DNA of 64,000 bases from an uncultured Alphaproteobacteria bacterium (GTDB lineage: Bacteria; Pseudomonadota; Alphaproteobacteria; Rhodobacterales; Rhodobacteraceae), in NCBI GenBank assembly GCA_902596605.1, contig CACJUU010000008.1, positions 32,670 through 96,669 of the forward strand. The letters are read 5' to 3'. The translations under genes were made by a program, and so were the position numbers. Shown piece after piece: positions 1-9,385 of the stretch (position 1 is its first letter; each line of letters opens with the position of its first letter). The notes beneath the pieces are model-generated. The model was not told the origin of the DNA and did not search any database. It saw only the letters and a program-made list of their open reading frames with translations.

Positions 1-187
1 CTTTAAGTCCGATATCTAAAAGTTTATAAGCAAATTTGTCTGACTGCTCGTCAAGCAATTTAAACGAAAGAGAAGTGCCGGAGTCAAATCTAATGAATTC
101 TTTGTCCCCATATTCAGACGCTCTGATCTTTAACAACTTCAAAATATTCCAGTTGGATTTCTCAGCAAAAACACCTCTTTCTTTCAT
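1..187 (-). CDS. AMP-binding acyl-CoA ligase, N-terminal fragment (runs off the window)
   Basis: The reverse strand reads MKERGVFAEKSNWNILKLLK and continues through 'EFIRFDSGTSLSFKLLDEQSD' to the window edge, about 62 residues. This is the usual N-terminal layout of ANL-superfamily acyl-CoA ligases, where a short helix (...NILKLLKIRASEYGDKEFIRF) precedes the first substrate-side subdomain. The ATG is preceded by ACGGAGTTTTATT, a good ribosome binding site. The catalytic P-loop and the hinge lie outside the window, so the substrate cannot be judged; carnitine/crotonobetaine-CoA ligase-like and fatty acyl-CoA ligase are both possible. It reads away from the window on the minus strand, downstream of the EamA gene, with a gap of only about 34 bases, so the two may be cotranscribed. 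Confidence 0.6.
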   Translation of the reverse strand, partial: MKERGVFAEKSNWNILKLLKIRASEYGDKEFIRFDSGTSLSFKLLDEQSDKFAYKLLDIGLK

Positions 188-221
188 AATAAAACTCCGT
201 ACCACAAAATAGCTTTAATTA

Positions 222-1094
222 TTATTTTATTAATTTGTCGGTGTTAGAATACAGTGCATTATATACTACAGCAAAGCAAATTAAAGATCCTCCCAGAATG
301 GTATTGAGTAAAACCTCTTCTCCAATAAAAATCCATACCCAAACCGGTCCCAAAAATACCTCTCCAAGCATTAATATGGTTAGTTGCGTTGCAGGAACAA
401 ATTTTGAGCCTAAAGTATATAAAACAAGGCCACCACCTACCTGGAAGACACCTAAGATGAAAATAATGAAGAAATCTTTGCTGATAAGCTGAAAACTATA
501 ATTTGAAAACAATATAATTAAGAAAGCAACAGAGGATGCGATGATCCCAGAAGCGAAAACAGATGGCAACATTTGCATATGTTTGTTTAGTCTTAGATTA
601 ATAGTAAAAAAAGAAAAGCCGATGGCTGAAATAATAGCGGATAAGTTTCCTTTCCAATCACCGCCACCAAAATCACCCCAAATCATAATAACGACGCCGG
701 TAAAAGCAATGGCAATGGACAGCAATGTTTTGGATGATATTGTTTCTTTTAGAAATATTGGTGACAAAATAGCTGTAAATATTGGGGCACAAGCAAATAA
801 TATAAGAGCATTTGCTGCTGATGTAGTTAATAAAGCGTAAATTCCTCCTATATATGCAAAAAATAGTGCAGTACCACCAGACAAGTAAGACAACCAGTTT
901 CTTAAAAGAAGAAAAAAGTTAAACCTGAAAAAAAAATGGAGCAAAAACCCAATAAAAATTGAAATAAAAATTGAACGGAAAAATAATATTTCAAACGCAT
1001 TGGCCTGCTCAATGCTCTTGATACTTAATCCTATAGTGGACCAAAGTATTCCTGCGGTAACAGCTAAAAGAATACCAAAACTCTTATCTGTCAT
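222..1094 (-). CDS. EamA/DMT-family transporter
   Basis: This 290-residue protein is almost entirely hydrophobic and can be divided into about ten membrane segments in two halves, as in EamA (DMT superfamily) carriers. The first half begins 'FGILLAVTAGILWSTIGL' and the second 'GNLSAIISAIGFSFFTIN', the repeated fold of this family; a conserved loop 'LKETIS' follows the fourth segment. Length is normal for the family (about 290-300). Such proteins sit in the inner membrane and export or import small metabolites, often amino acids or their derivatives; substrate cannot be read from sequence. The gene starts with ATG and is divergent from gdhA across 113 bases. The + strand ORFs at 235 and 541 are shadows of it. 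Confidence 0.85.
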   Translation of the reverse strand: MTDKSFGILLAVTAGILWSTIGLSIKSIEQANAFEILFFRSIFISIFIGFLLHFFFRFNFFLLLRNWLSYLSGGTALFFAYIGGIYALLTTSAANALILFACAPIFTAILSPIFLKETISSKTLLSIAIAFTGVVIMIWGDFGGGDWKGNLSAIISAIGFSFFTINLRLNKHMQMLPSVFASGIIASSVAFLIILFSNYSFQLISKDFFIIFILGVFQVGGGLVLYTLGSKFVPATQLTILMLGEVFLGPVWVWIFIGEEVLLNTILGGSLICFAVVYNALYSNTDKLIK

Positions 1095-1207
1095 AGTCTT
1101 CTAAAATTTGCAATATTCTCATTAATCTTTTCTCATATAGACAAAGAATCTCTAATAGCTTTAAGTAATAAAGTAAACATGTTAATCTTTCCGTAGGGGA
1201 AATTGAA

Positions 1208-2629
1208 ATGGCAGGAAAAGAATTTTTAGAGTCGATTGAAATCAATTTCAAGCAAGCTATAAAATTTTTAAACAGTAATAAATCAGAGAGTGTTTTAACT
1301 GACGATCTTGCAGAACAAATTATGCAAGCAAATTCAACTTATTTAGTAAGATTTGGCGTTAGATTAAGGAATAAAGTTTATACATTTCAAGGCTATAGAT
1401 CAGTACACTCCGATCACTTTGAACCTGTTAAAGGAGGCATAAGGTACGATTTAGATGTAAATCAAGAGGAAGTTGAGGCTTTAGCAGCTCTTATGACTTA
1501 TAAGTGTTCGCTTGTTGAGGTACCTTTCGGGGGATCAAAAGGTGGTCTAATCATTGACCCGAAAGAATGGAGTGCGGAAGAACTAGAAAAAATTACCCGA
1601 CGATTTACTCAAGAACTGGCTAAAAGAGATTTAATTCATCCATCACAGAATGTACCAGCACCTGATGTGGGAACTGGGGAACGAGAAATGGCCTGGATGG
1701 CAGACGAATATAGGAGATTGAACCCCACGGATTTAAATGCATGGGCCTGCGTTACTGGAAAACCTGTAAGCAAAGGAGGGATTGCTGGCAGAACTGAAGC
1801 TACTGGGCGTGGCGTGAAATACGCACTAAACGCATTCTTTGACTGTAAAATTGATTTAGAAAAAACTGGGCTCTCACCAGGGTTAAGTGGAAAGCGAGTA
1901 ATAATACAGGGTCTCGGTAATGTTGGCTATCATGCTGCACTATTTTTATCGAAAGAGGATGATGCAAAAATAACTCATGTTTTGGAACGGGATGGAGCTA
2001 TAATAAATGAACAAGGGATCGATATCCAGAAATTACGAGACCATATAATAAAAAATGGCTCAATAAAAGGCTATCCGGGGTTTACCGATAAAGGGCCAGA
2101 GCTTCTGGAAGCTGATGCCGATATTTTGATTCCTGCAGCAATGGAGTTGGTAATAACTGAAGAAAATGCTGCAAGAATTAAGGCTCCTTTAATCATCGAA
2201 GCAGCAAACGGACCAATATCGTCCAATGCTGATAAGATATTAAATAAAAATAGTAAAATTATTATTCCAGATTTATATGCAAATGCTGGAGGAGTTACAG
2301 TTAGCTACTTCGAATGGATCAAAAATTTAAGCAGAATAAGATTTGGTAGACTACAAAGACGTGCGCAAGAAAACCAACTGTCTTCTTTAATCAGTGGAAT
2401 TGAGTCTATGACTAAGGAAAAGTTTTCTGACGATTTTAAAAAAGAGATTGTTAAAGGCGATTCAGAGCTCGATTTAGTAAGATCAGGACTGGAAGATACT
2501 ATGCGAACTACATATGATGTAATAAGTGCTCGTTGGAACTCAGATACAGATATTCCTGACCTGCGCACTGCCGCTATGATGGTTTCGATAAGTAGAGTAG
2601 CTAGCACCTATTCAACGTTAGGCATTTGA
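1208..2629 (+). CDS. gdhA: Glutamate dehydrogenase
   Basis: A 473-residue Glu/Leu/Phe/Val dehydrogenase that interconverts glutamate with 2-oxoglutarate and ammonia in the cytoplasm. Visible marks are 'PVKGGIRY' at 73-80, 'EVPFGGSKGGLI' near 104-115 holding a conserved substrate-site lysine, 'PAPDVGTGEREM' and the nucleotide-binding turn 'IIQGLGNVGYHAA' near residue 235. 'GRTEATGRG' joins the two domains. The C-terminal part 'SYFEWIKNLSRIRFG' is typical of GDH rather than of leucine or phenylalanine dehydrogenase. Length fits the NAD-preferring alphaproteobacterial class of about 470-480 residues. The ATG follows AGGGGAAATTGAA, a strong ribosome binding site. It stands alone, divergent from the EamA gene and convergent with the DsbA-like gene. 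Coenzyme choice (NAD or NADP) is not certain from sequence. Confidence 0.93.
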   Translation: MAGKEFLESIEINFKQAIKFLNSNKSESVLTDDLAEQIMQANSTYLVRFGVRLRNKVYTFQGYRSVHSDHFEPVKGGIRYDLDVNQEEVEALAALMTYKCSLVEVPFGGSKGGLIIDPKEWSAEELEKITRRFTQELAKRDLIHPSQNVPAPDVGTGEREMAWMADEYRRLNPTDLNAWACVTGKPVSKGGIAGRTEATGRGVKYALNAFFDCKIDLEKTGLSPGLSGKRVIIQGLGNVGYHAALFLSKEDDAKITHVLERDGAIINEQGIDIQKLRDHIIKNGSIKGYPGFTDKGPELLEADADILIPAAMELVITEENAARIKAPLIIEAANGPISSNADKILNKNSKIIIPDLYANAGGVTVSYFEWIKNLSRIRFGRLQRRAQENQLSSLISGIESMTKEKFSDDFKKEIVKGDSELDLVRSGLEDTMRTTYDVISARWNSDTDIPDLRTAAMMVSISRVASTYSTLGI

Positions 2630-2659
2630 TAAATTATCAATGTTTATGCATCTAATCGC

Positions 2660-3424
2660 TTACATTCTACTTTCTCTGATGTCAGAAATAATTAGTTCAA
2701 GCTCCTCTAAAGGCACAAAGCCCGGAAAAAATTTATCCTCGATAATAAATAAAGGTGTGCCAGAAAAACCTATTCGTCTTGCTAGTGCATTTGACTTTGC
2801 TATATGGTTTATAACGAATTCACTCTCCATGTCTTTTTTTAAGCTGGAGACATCAATCTTTAAATTTTTTGCTATTTCAAAAATTTTAGCCTCTGTTAAG
2901 CTGCCCTCTTTCATAAGCCTCCAATGATATTCTTTGTACTTACCCTGTGCGATCGCTGCTAAAGCAGCTTTTGCGGCAATAATGCTATTATTGTTCAAAA
3001 TGGGCCACTCACGGGGTATAAACTTTATATTCTCATCAGATTTTATTAAATCTTGAAGGTCCTTTGCGGCAGTTTTGCAATAAGGACAGTTATAATCGAA
3101 GAATTCAATAATTGTTATATCTCCGTCTGGATTACCAATAACAACCGTATCTTCAGTGTCAGTTAGTTCTGAGCTATATTCTCTAATTTGCTTAGAGACA
3201 ATATCATTCCTTTTTTGTTCTTCTCTAGCTTGTAGAATTCTAGAAGCCTCTCGCAGTATTTCAGGATTTTCGAGCAATGCTTCCAGTGCTAACTTTTTTA
3301 TTGTTGCCATCTCATTTTCTGAAAAGTTGTTGTCTCTTTTATCTTGAGCAAATAAAGGTATGGTTACAAAAACATAAACTACGAATAAGATGGTGTATGA
3401 GATACATTTAAGCTTCATAAGCAT
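2660..3424 (-). CDS. DsbA-family thiol:disulfide oxidoreductase, exported
   Basis: A 254-residue secreted thioredoxin-fold protein. The N-terminus (MLMKLKCISYTILFVVYVFVTIPLFAQ) is a signal peptide. A charged helical segment rich in Glu, Arg and Lys follows ('NPEILREASRILQAREEQKR'), as in the DsbA/Com1 group. The active site is 'FFDYNCPYCKTAAKDL', with the redox pair CPYC, and the cis-proline loop is 'GFSGTPLFII'. It probably forms or shuffles disulfides in periplasmic proteins. The start overlaps the stop of the M20 peptidase gene as TAATG, so translation is likely coupled; an ATG two codons later is an equally possible start. No partner DsbB is in the window. Confidence 0.85.
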   Translation of the reverse strand: MLMKLKCISYTILFVVYVFVTIPLFAQDKRDNNFSENEMATIKKLALEALLENPEILREASRILQAREEQKRNDIVSKQIREYSSELTDTEDTVVIGNPDGDITIIEFFDYNCPYCKTAAKDLQDLIKSDENIKFIPREWPILNNNSIIAAKAALAAIAQGKYKEYHWRLMKEGSLTEAKIFEIAKNLKIDVSSLKKDMESEFVINHIAKSNALARRIGFSGTPLFIIEDKFFPGFVPLEELELIISDIRESRM

Positions 3425-4803
3425 TAGGAACTAAGGCTCCCAATCTTATGAAATAATTGTCGATATGCCTCCTGCCCTTTATAAAAGCTAGATAATCGGA
3501 AAAATTCATTAGGCGCATGCCAGTTTTCGTCATTAAGTTGAAAAGAAAATGTTGTAGTATAGACGCCTAAAAATCGGTAAAAAGCAGAAAGAATGGGAAT
3601 TGAGCCTCCAACTCTTATAATATATGGATCTTTTCCATAAATATTTTTAAGTACCTCTTTTGCCAATTTCATTGAATTCAAGTCACTGGGGATTAATAAG
3701 GGATCGCCTTCATCTTGAAGCGGTATAACCTTACCAGTGACTCCCGATGGCAGGTGTTTTTCAACATGTTTTTCAATCTTTTTAAGTATCTCTTTTGGTT
3801 TTTGATCTGCTACTAAACGACAAGTTATTTTTGCAAAGGCTTTCGAAGGTAGAACCGTTTTAGTACCTGCTCCTTGATAACCACCCGAAATACCATTTAA
3901 ATCAATAGTAGGGCGTGCGCTTACTCGCTCTAATGGTGTATAGCCAATTTCACCATCTAAACAAATGGCGCCAGTCTGTTCTACAAATTTTTTCTCATCA
4001 AAAGGAACTCTTGATATCTCCTCTTTGTCTTTAGAAGTAAGAGGAATAACTTCATCATAAAAACCTTCAACAGCGATCTCTCCGTTATCATTCTTCATGG
4101 AAGCGATCAATTGTGATAATGCCATTACAGGGTTTGCAATCGCCGCACCATATATACCCGAATGCTTGTCGGTATCTGGACCAGTTACCTCAATATCAAA
4201 ACCTAAAATACCTTTATAAGCTACTGCTAATTCACACTCATCTTCAGAAAACTGGCCACCATCAGCTGAAAAAATCATGTCACAGGTCAGTTTGTTGACA
4301 TTTTTGGAAACAAATTCAGGCATGTTTGGTGAGGCCACTTCTTCTTCCCCTTCAAAAATGAATTTGATGTTGAACGGGAAAGTCTCCGACGTTTTAAATA
4401 TTGACTCAAACACAACGATAGGTATGAACATGGAACCCTTATCATCAGAAGCTCCTCTCCCAAAAATTTTGTTATCTTTAATAATCGGTTTGAAGGGATC
4501 AATATCCCACAAGTCAAGCGGATCTACAGGTTGAACATCATAATGACCATATATAAGTACCGTAGGTTTATCACTTCCGGCATGCAACCAATCACCATAA
4601 ACTGCAGGTTGCCCACCAGTATCCATTAGCTCCACATTCTCTATGCCAGCTTTTAACATTCGCTCTTTTAACCAGGCCGCAGCTCTTTGAACGTCTTTAG
4701 AATGTTCTGGCAGAGCAGCAATCGAAGGTATAGATATAAAATCTAACAAATCATTATTAAATTTTTCTCTATTTTCTGTTAGATATTTTTGATCATTTTC
4801 CAT
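3424..4803 (-). CDS. M20-family metallopeptidase (dipeptidase)
   Basis: A 459-residue M20 peptidase with no signal peptide, probably a cytoplasmic dipeptidase. The di-zinc site can be followed: 'LIYGHYDVQPVDP' (His and Asp), 'GRGASDDKGSMF' (bridging Asp), 'FEGEEEVASPN' (catalytic and metal Glu), 'IFSADGGQF' (Asp) and a C-terminal His in 'NDENWHAPNEFF'. The middle lid or dimerisation domain starts near 'DIEVTGPDTDKHSG'. Length matches the group annotated as M20/M25/M40 dipeptidase (about 455-465), longer than ArgE or DapE. It is first in a two-gene unit with the DsbA-like gene (TAATG overlap). The substrate is unknown; the AT-rich 146 bases upstream hold no recognisable element. Confidence 0.88.
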   Translation of the reverse strand: MENDQKYLTENREKFNNDLLDFISIPSIAALPEHSKDVQRAAAWLKERMLKAGIENVELMDTGGQPAVYGDWLHAGSDKPTVLIYGHYDVQPVDPLDLWDIDPFKPIIKDNKIFGRGASDDKGSMFIPIVVFESIFKTSETFPFNIKFIFEGEEEVASPNMPEFVSKNVNKLTCDMIFSADGGQFSEDECELAVAYKGILGFDIEVTGPDTDKHSGIYGAAIANPVMALSQLIASMKNDNGEIAVEGFYDEVIPLTSKDKEEISRVPFDEKKFVEQTGAICLDGEIGYTPLERVSARPTIDLNGISGGYQGAGTKTVLPSKAFAKITCRLVADQKPKEILKKIEKHVEKHLPSGVTGKVIPLQDEGDPLLIPSDLNSMKLAKEVLKNIYGKDPYIIRVGGSIPILSAFYRFLGVYTTTFSFQLNDENWHAPNEFFRLSSFYKGQEAYRQLFHKIGSLSS

Positions 4804-4949
4804 TATTTAAGCAACCTTCTTACCATCTATCCTAGACAACTTAATATGTTATACGTTCAAATTTATTTAAAGTAACTTTTTTATTAAGTAAACGAAGTTA
4901 GTTTATCTAAACAAACATTAATAAAGCAAACCTTATACTCAATTAGTAT

Positions 4950-5822
4950 TTAATTGTAATAGAAACTAACCGAATGTTTAGCCTCAGCAAAAAATAACCA
5001 TCTTGAAAAATAAATTCCTACAAAATGAATCCCTATCACTAAAACGCTAATGCTAAAGTTACCAGGAAACATTAAAATTAATGACATTGGCAAAACAAAT
5101 GCCGCAAAGAAAGAGATATATCTTATTTTTATCGCATGTTTCCTAGCAACTTTATAAACCATCTCATTAAGCAAATAGTTTCTATTAGTATGAGCAACGT
5201 CAAAAGCTCTGATATCTTCATTTTTACTAAATCCCAAAGCGGTACCAACACTCGTTTCTTTATGTATAAAACTTTGGTCAGCAATATACCAAAACAAGAC
5301 TTGAAGAACTCCAAAAATCAATAGCAAAACTAAGCTAGCGTAATCCAATAATAGAATTGAGCCACCTGCCAAAGCTGTAAAAATAAAAAGAGCAGGCGTA
5401 AACATATTATTCCAAGATGGAACGGTTTTTAACTGTACATAAATCATGGAAGTAGTAAAAATAGTAAATAAAGATAGAAGAAATAATATAATGCCAACCT
5501 CGTTGATATATCGATTTTGTACAAAAACCCAACCAATGTTTCCCACAACAATCGATAGGCAGAAGATCGAGGAAATTGCCTCTCGACTTAGCCAGCTAGT
5601 TTGCCATTGAGACATGGATTTGATTGCATTTTTTTTGTTTGCAAGATGAAAAAAAGAGGAAATCAATCCGATAATTGAAAAAAAAAGACCAATTACAGAA
5701 AAAATCACAATATCACCTGCGCTGATCTGGCTCAAAAATTGTAGCAGTCCAACAATTGAAATCAGCCCAAAACCGAAACCAGAAAGAACAGTAAAAAGGA
5801 TTATTGATGGAGCAGGATGCAT
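4950..5822 (-). CDS. soeC: Sulfite dehydrogenase membrane anchor SoeC (DmsC/NrfD-like)
   Basis: A 290-residue integral membrane protein with about eight hydrophobic helices, in the DmsC-type anchor family. It begins 'MHPAPSIILFTVLSGFGFGL', a sequence typical of DmsC-like anchors, and carries 'RYINEVGI' and 'SRWLFFAEAKHSV' near the end. It would hold SoeAB on the inner face of the membrane and pass electrons to quinone. Its ATG overlaps the soeB stop as TAATG, so it is translationally coupled as the last gene of soeABC. Known SoeC and DmsC proteins are about 280-320 residues, so this is full length. Alone it could be a DMSO reductase anchor; the cytoplasmic partner SoeA and the nearby xsc favour sulfite oxidation. 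Confidence 0.78.
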   Translation of the reverse strand: MHPAPSIILFTVLSGFGFGLISIVGLLQFLSQISAGDIVIFSVIGLFFSIIGLISSFFHLANKKNAIKSMSQWQTSWLSREAISSIFCLSIVVGNIGWVFVQNRYINEVGIILFLLSLFTIFTTSMIYVQLKTVPSWNNMFTPALFIFTALAGGSILLLDYASLVLLLIFGVLQVLFWYIADQSFIHKETSVGTALGFSKNEDIRAFDVAHTNRNYLLNEMVYKVARKHAIKIRYISFFAAFVLPMSLILMFPGNFSISVLVIGIHFVGIYFSRWLFFAEAKHSVSFYYN

Positions 5823-6565
5823 TAGAATTTACTAAGAGCTCTATCCACCCAACCAAGTAGCCCTGTAGCATCTGTTTCCTCCTCAACAACTGACCCAACA
5901 GAGCTGACAGCATCCTTAGACTTTATTCTAGGAAGTAGATATTTATTAACCGGTTTTGTTTGCATTTCAGGCATAAGATCAACTCCACCTCTCTCTCTGA
6001 CCTTCTTTGAAACGTCTGAATTAGGGTCATTGAAATCACCAAATGCTCTTGCGCCAGTGGGACAACTCTTTACACACACGGGCACTCTGTCCTCTGGTGG
6101 AAGCTCTTCACTATAAATTCTATCAACACACAAAGTACACTTTTTCATCACACCGCTTACTAAATCTAGCTCTCGAGCTCCATAGGGACACGCCCAAGCA
6201 CAAAGCCCACAGCCCATGCAATCATCTTCATTAACAAGAACTATCCCATCTTCTTCTCTCTTGTAACTTGCTCCCGTCGGGCAAACAGTCACACAAGGTG
6301 CATCTTCACAGTGAAGGCAAGATCTTGGAAAGTAAAACGTCTCAGCTTCATTCGTGCTGCTGTTTTCTCTCTCATATGAATGAACTCGATTTAAAAAAGT
6401 ACCAACTGGATCCTTCTGATGAGAGTTGATATCACTTAACTGCTTTTCGTCTCCTGATGAATTCCACTCTTTACAACTCACTACACATCCGTGGCATCCA
6501 ACACAAGTGTCAAGATCAATTAGAAGCCCTAATTTTTTATCTTCGCATTTAGGTAATTTTGTCAA
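5822..6565 (-). CDS. soeB: Sulfite dehydrogenase iron-sulfur subunit SoeB
   Basis: A 247-residue ferredoxin-like subunit with four cysteine clusters, each fit for a [4Fe-4S] centre: 'DTCVGCHGCVVSCKEWN', 'SCLHCEDAPCVTVCPTGA', 'DDCMGCGLCAWACPYGA' and 'KKCTLCVDRI' with 'PVCVKSCPTGA'. This is the DmsB/PsrB pattern, wiring the molybdenum subunit to the membrane anchor. Its C-terminal tail ('EEETDATGLLGWVDRALSKF') is poorly conserved. The only in-frame start is TTG, 7 bases after the soeA stop, and the ribosome binding site is weak (AAGAA), which suggests coupling to soeA. It lacks a signal peptide, so the complex should face the cytoplasm. Confidence 0.85.
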   Translation of the reverse strand: MTKLPKCEDKKLGLLIDLDTCVGCHGCVVSCKEWNSSGDEKQLSDINSHQKDPVGTFLNRVHSYERENSSTNEAETFYFPRSCLHCEDAPCVTVCPTGASYKREEDGIVLVNEDDCMGCGLCAWACPYGARELDLVSGVMKKCTLCVDRIYSEELPPEDRVPVCVKSCPTGARAFGDFNDPNSDVSKKVRERGGVDLMPEMQTKPVNKYLLPRIKSKDAVSSVGSVVEEETDATGLLGWVDRALSKF

Positions 6566-6572
6566 TTCTTAC

Positions 6573-9371
6573 TCATTTCTTTTTATCTACCCCAACATTT
6601 ACAGGAGAGCTCAATACTGGAAACTGCGGGAGAGATACCTTACTGGGATTATCCACCTTCTCAATGTTAACCAATAGGTCATACCATGCAGCTTGTCCAG
6701 TAATAGGATCAGAATTACTATATCTGTAGCCGCTATCATTCTTGGGCAAAAGATCAGAAATGAGATGATTTATTATAAAACCTTCATTAGCCTCCTCCAC
6801 ATTTTCATCTAGAGCCCAAGATCCTTTTCTTTTGCCAATTGCGTTCCATGTCCATACTGTATCTTCATTCTGGCTCTTCATAAGCGCGACCGGAACAACT
6901 ATTGATGAATTTTCCGACGTCAATATTGCCCAGTCTCCATCTTTGAAATCCTTTTCTTTCCAAATACCTTTAGACACAAATAATTTGTTAGAACCATGAA
7001 TTTGTCTCAACCAAACATTCTGACTGCCCCAACTATGATACATCGCTGCGGGTCTCTGTGTAATTGCATGTATTGGATATTGTTTGACTTTTTTTGGATC
7101 ATGATTTGACCACCAAATTGGTAATGGATCCATTTTTTCGTCAATTCTATTAAACAAATGCTTCTGAGGTTTCAAATTATCTGGCAAATGCTGGTAATTT
7201 TGCAACTTTGCTAGTGGTTCTAAATATATTTGAAAGACAAAAGGCTCTTCTTTATCGTAGAAACCCATTTCAACAGCCCACTTTTGATATGCTTTATTCC
7301 ATGGTTTATAATATTGGGCTTCGTCGGGGATTTTTTCACTCCAAAAACCTCCATTCTTTATATAATTTTCAATTTGATCTAAGCTAATGTCTCCTCGGCC
7401 AACATCTGTATTAGTCTCACCTCTAAATCCTGCTAAGGGCCCAATGCCCGGGCGTCTCTGATGTTTCTGCATGTAATCAGCGTAATCCTCATATAATGGC
7501 CGCTTGTCGCTGTCTACCATTCCTGGTAGCTCCAGCATAACGCCAAGTTGCAGCAAAACATCTTGAAAACTTCTCACATCTCTATCTGGCTTAACAACTG
7601 GCCAGCGTATTGCATCACTAACTTGATCGGGCTCACCTATAGGCCGATCCAATAACGATATACAATCATATCTTTCTAAATATGTCGTATCCGGCAAAAT
7701 AAGATCAGCGTAGGCAACAGTCTCTGAGTAATAGCTATCGGAGTATATTATCCTAGGAATTCTATATGTGCCTGTTTCAGGGTCTCGTTCTGTTAATTTC
7801 TTGATTGTTTCCTCAGTATTCATAGAGGAATTCCATGCCATATTCGCCATGTAGAGAAATAAAGTATCTATTTTATAAGGATCTCCACTGTGACAGTTAG
7901 ATATTACAGTATGCATTAATCCATGTGAAGACATAGGGTTTTCCCATGTAAAACCTTTATCAATTCTTGCTGGCTTACCATCCTCAGTATAAGCTAAGTC
8001 TTCGGGTCCACTTATATACCCAAGATGAGGTCCATCTAATTCACTATCAGGACTAAATTTAAAATGTGGTCTAGGGTGCGCATCAAACGGCTTAGGATAA
8101 GGCGGTTTATACCGAAATCCACCTGGAACATCAACGCTACCAATTAAAATTTGAAGCAAGTGTATAGCTCGGCAGGTTTGGAATCCATTGGAGTGCGCTG
8201 AAATACCCCTCATCGCATGGAAACTAACCGGCCTGCCGGTGAACCCCGACCTTTTTTCCCCTCTAAAGTCTACCCAACTTTGATCAATGTATATTGACTT
8301 GTTAAACGCAGTTGTAGCTATATCATCGGCCAACCTTAATATTTGCTCTTCCTTCAATCCGCACTGCGGTGCAACTAATTTTGGAGAATATGCGTTATCC
8401 AAATATTTTTCAGTTAACAAACTAAATACAGTCTTATAGGAACCATTTTCATTTTTATAAGACTTGGTCAAAGACGGCCTCACTCCCTTATCTGAAAATC
8501 TCTTTAATTCACCGGAAAAATGATCTATTACAAGAGGGCAGCCTTCTTTATCCTTTAAAAACAATCCATTACTCTCATTAGTTGATGTAATGCTCACAAG
8601 GAATGGTGAATTTGTAAAACTTTGCAAATAATCTAAATCAATTTTTTTCTTTTTAAGCAGTGTATGCACAATCGAAAGAACCAAGAGGCCATCGGTTCCT
8701 GGGCGTATCCCTAACCATTGATCTGCAACTGAATTATAGCCAGTCCTAACTGGATTAATTGCGATAACTTTTGCACCTCTATTTTTCAACTTTCCTAACC
8801 CTCTTTTAATAGGATTACTATCATGATCTTCTGCCACACCAAAAAGAAGCATTAGCTCTGTTTTATCCCAATCAGGAGAACCAAATTCCCAAAATGAACC
8901 TCCAATAGTATAAATACCTGCAGCAGCCATATTTACAGAACAAAAACCGCCATGAGCTGCGTAGTTGGGTGTGCCAAACTTTTGTGCCCACCAACCAGTA
9001 AATGACTGAGATTGATCTCGACCAGTATAAAAGACGAGTTTTTCTGGCGATTTTTTACGAATGGGAGATAACCACTCAACCGCTATCTTAAGAGCCTCAT
9101 CCCAGGATATCTCTTCAAACTTCCCCTCTCCACGCTCACCAACCCTACGTAGTGGCTTTTTTAGCCTAGAGGCTGCTTTATGCTGAAAAATACCAGAAGC
9201 GCCTTTCGCACATAAAACACCCTTATTTACTGGATGATCTCTATTACCTTCTATATGAACTACTTCATTGTCTTTTATATGCACATCAATGCCACAGCGA
9301 CATGCACACATATAACAAGTCGTTTTAGAAACTTTTACAAGGCTTTCAGTGGCGTAAACTTCTTTATCCAT
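6573..9371 (-). CDS. soeA: Sulfite dehydrogenase molybdopterin subunit SoeA
   Basis: A 932-residue molybdopterin oxidoreductase of the DMSO-reductase superfamily. The N-terminal [4Fe-4S] site is 'CYMCACRC' (Cys19, 22, 26) with Cys54 in 'GVLCAKGASG'. A candidate Mo-ligand cysteine lies in 'HGGFCSVNMAAAG'. Pterin-binding stretches include 'VIAINPVRTGYNSVADQW' and the C-terminal 'ITQRPAAMYHSWGSQNVW'. There is no twin-arginine signal peptide, so the enzyme should stay in the cytoplasm, as SoeA does and DmsA does not. SoeABC oxidises sulfite to sulfate and feeds quinone. Its neighbours support this: soeB and soeC follow on the same strand, and xsc, which releases sulfite, lies a few kilobases away. 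A thiosulfate or polysulfide reductase-like role cannot be excluded from sequence alone. Confidence 0.82.
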   Translation of the reverse strand: MDKEVYATESLVKVSKTTCYMCACRCGIDVHIKDNEVVHIEGNRDHPVNKGVLCAKGASGIFQHKAASRLKKPLRRVGERGEGKFEEISWDEALKIAVEWLSPIRKKSPEKLVFYTGRDQSQSFTGWWAQKFGTPNYAAHGGFCSVNMAAAGIYTIGGSFWEFGSPDWDKTELMLLFGVAEDHDSNPIKRGLGKLKNRGAKVIAINPVRTGYNSVADQWLGIRPGTDGLLVLSIVHTLLKKKKIDLDYLQSFTNSPFLVSITSTNESNGLFLKDKEGCPLVIDHFSGELKRFSDKGVRPSLTKSYKNENGSYKTVFSLLTEKYLDNAYSPKLVAPQCGLKEEQILRLADDIATTAFNKSIYIDQSWVDFRGEKRSGFTGRPVSFHAMRGISAHSNGFQTCRAIHLLQILIGSVDVPGGFRYKPPYPKPFDAHPRPHFKFSPDSELDGPHLGYISGPEDLAYTEDGKPARIDKGFTWENPMSSHGLMHTVISNCHSGDPYKIDTLFLYMANMAWNSSMNTEETIKKLTERDPETGTYRIPRIIYSDSYYSETVAYADLILPDTTYLERYDCISLLDRPIGEPDQVSDAIRWPVVKPDRDVRSFQDVLLQLGVMLELPGMVDSDKRPLYEDYADYMQKHQRRPGIGPLAGFRGETNTDVGRGDISLDQIENYIKNGGFWSEKIPDEAQYYKPWNKAYQKWAVEMGFYDKEEPFVFQIYLEPLAKLQNYQHLPDNLKPQKHLFNRIDEKMDPLPIWWSNHDPKKVKQYPIHAITQRPAAMYHSWGSQNVWLRQIHGSNKLFVSKGIWKEKDFKDGDWAILTSENSSIVVPVALMKSQNEDTVWTWNAIGKRKGSWALDENVEEANEGFIINHLISDLLPKNDSGYRYSNSDPITGQAAWYDLLVNIEKVDNPSKVSLPQFPVLSSPVNVGVDKKK

Positions 9372-9385
9372 ATTTTTCTTTTAGA

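Noticed and set aside
2626-2640. TTGATAAATTATCAA palindrome at the end of gdhA as terminator
   Set aside because: It is AT-only apart from one pair, includes the stop codon and is not followed by a T-tract.
6573-9371. DMSO or TMAO reductase (DmsA) instead of SoeA
   Set aside because: No twin-arginine signal peptide is present, the gene order is A-B-C with cytoplasmic A, and xsc is near. DmsA-type enzymes carry a Tat signal.
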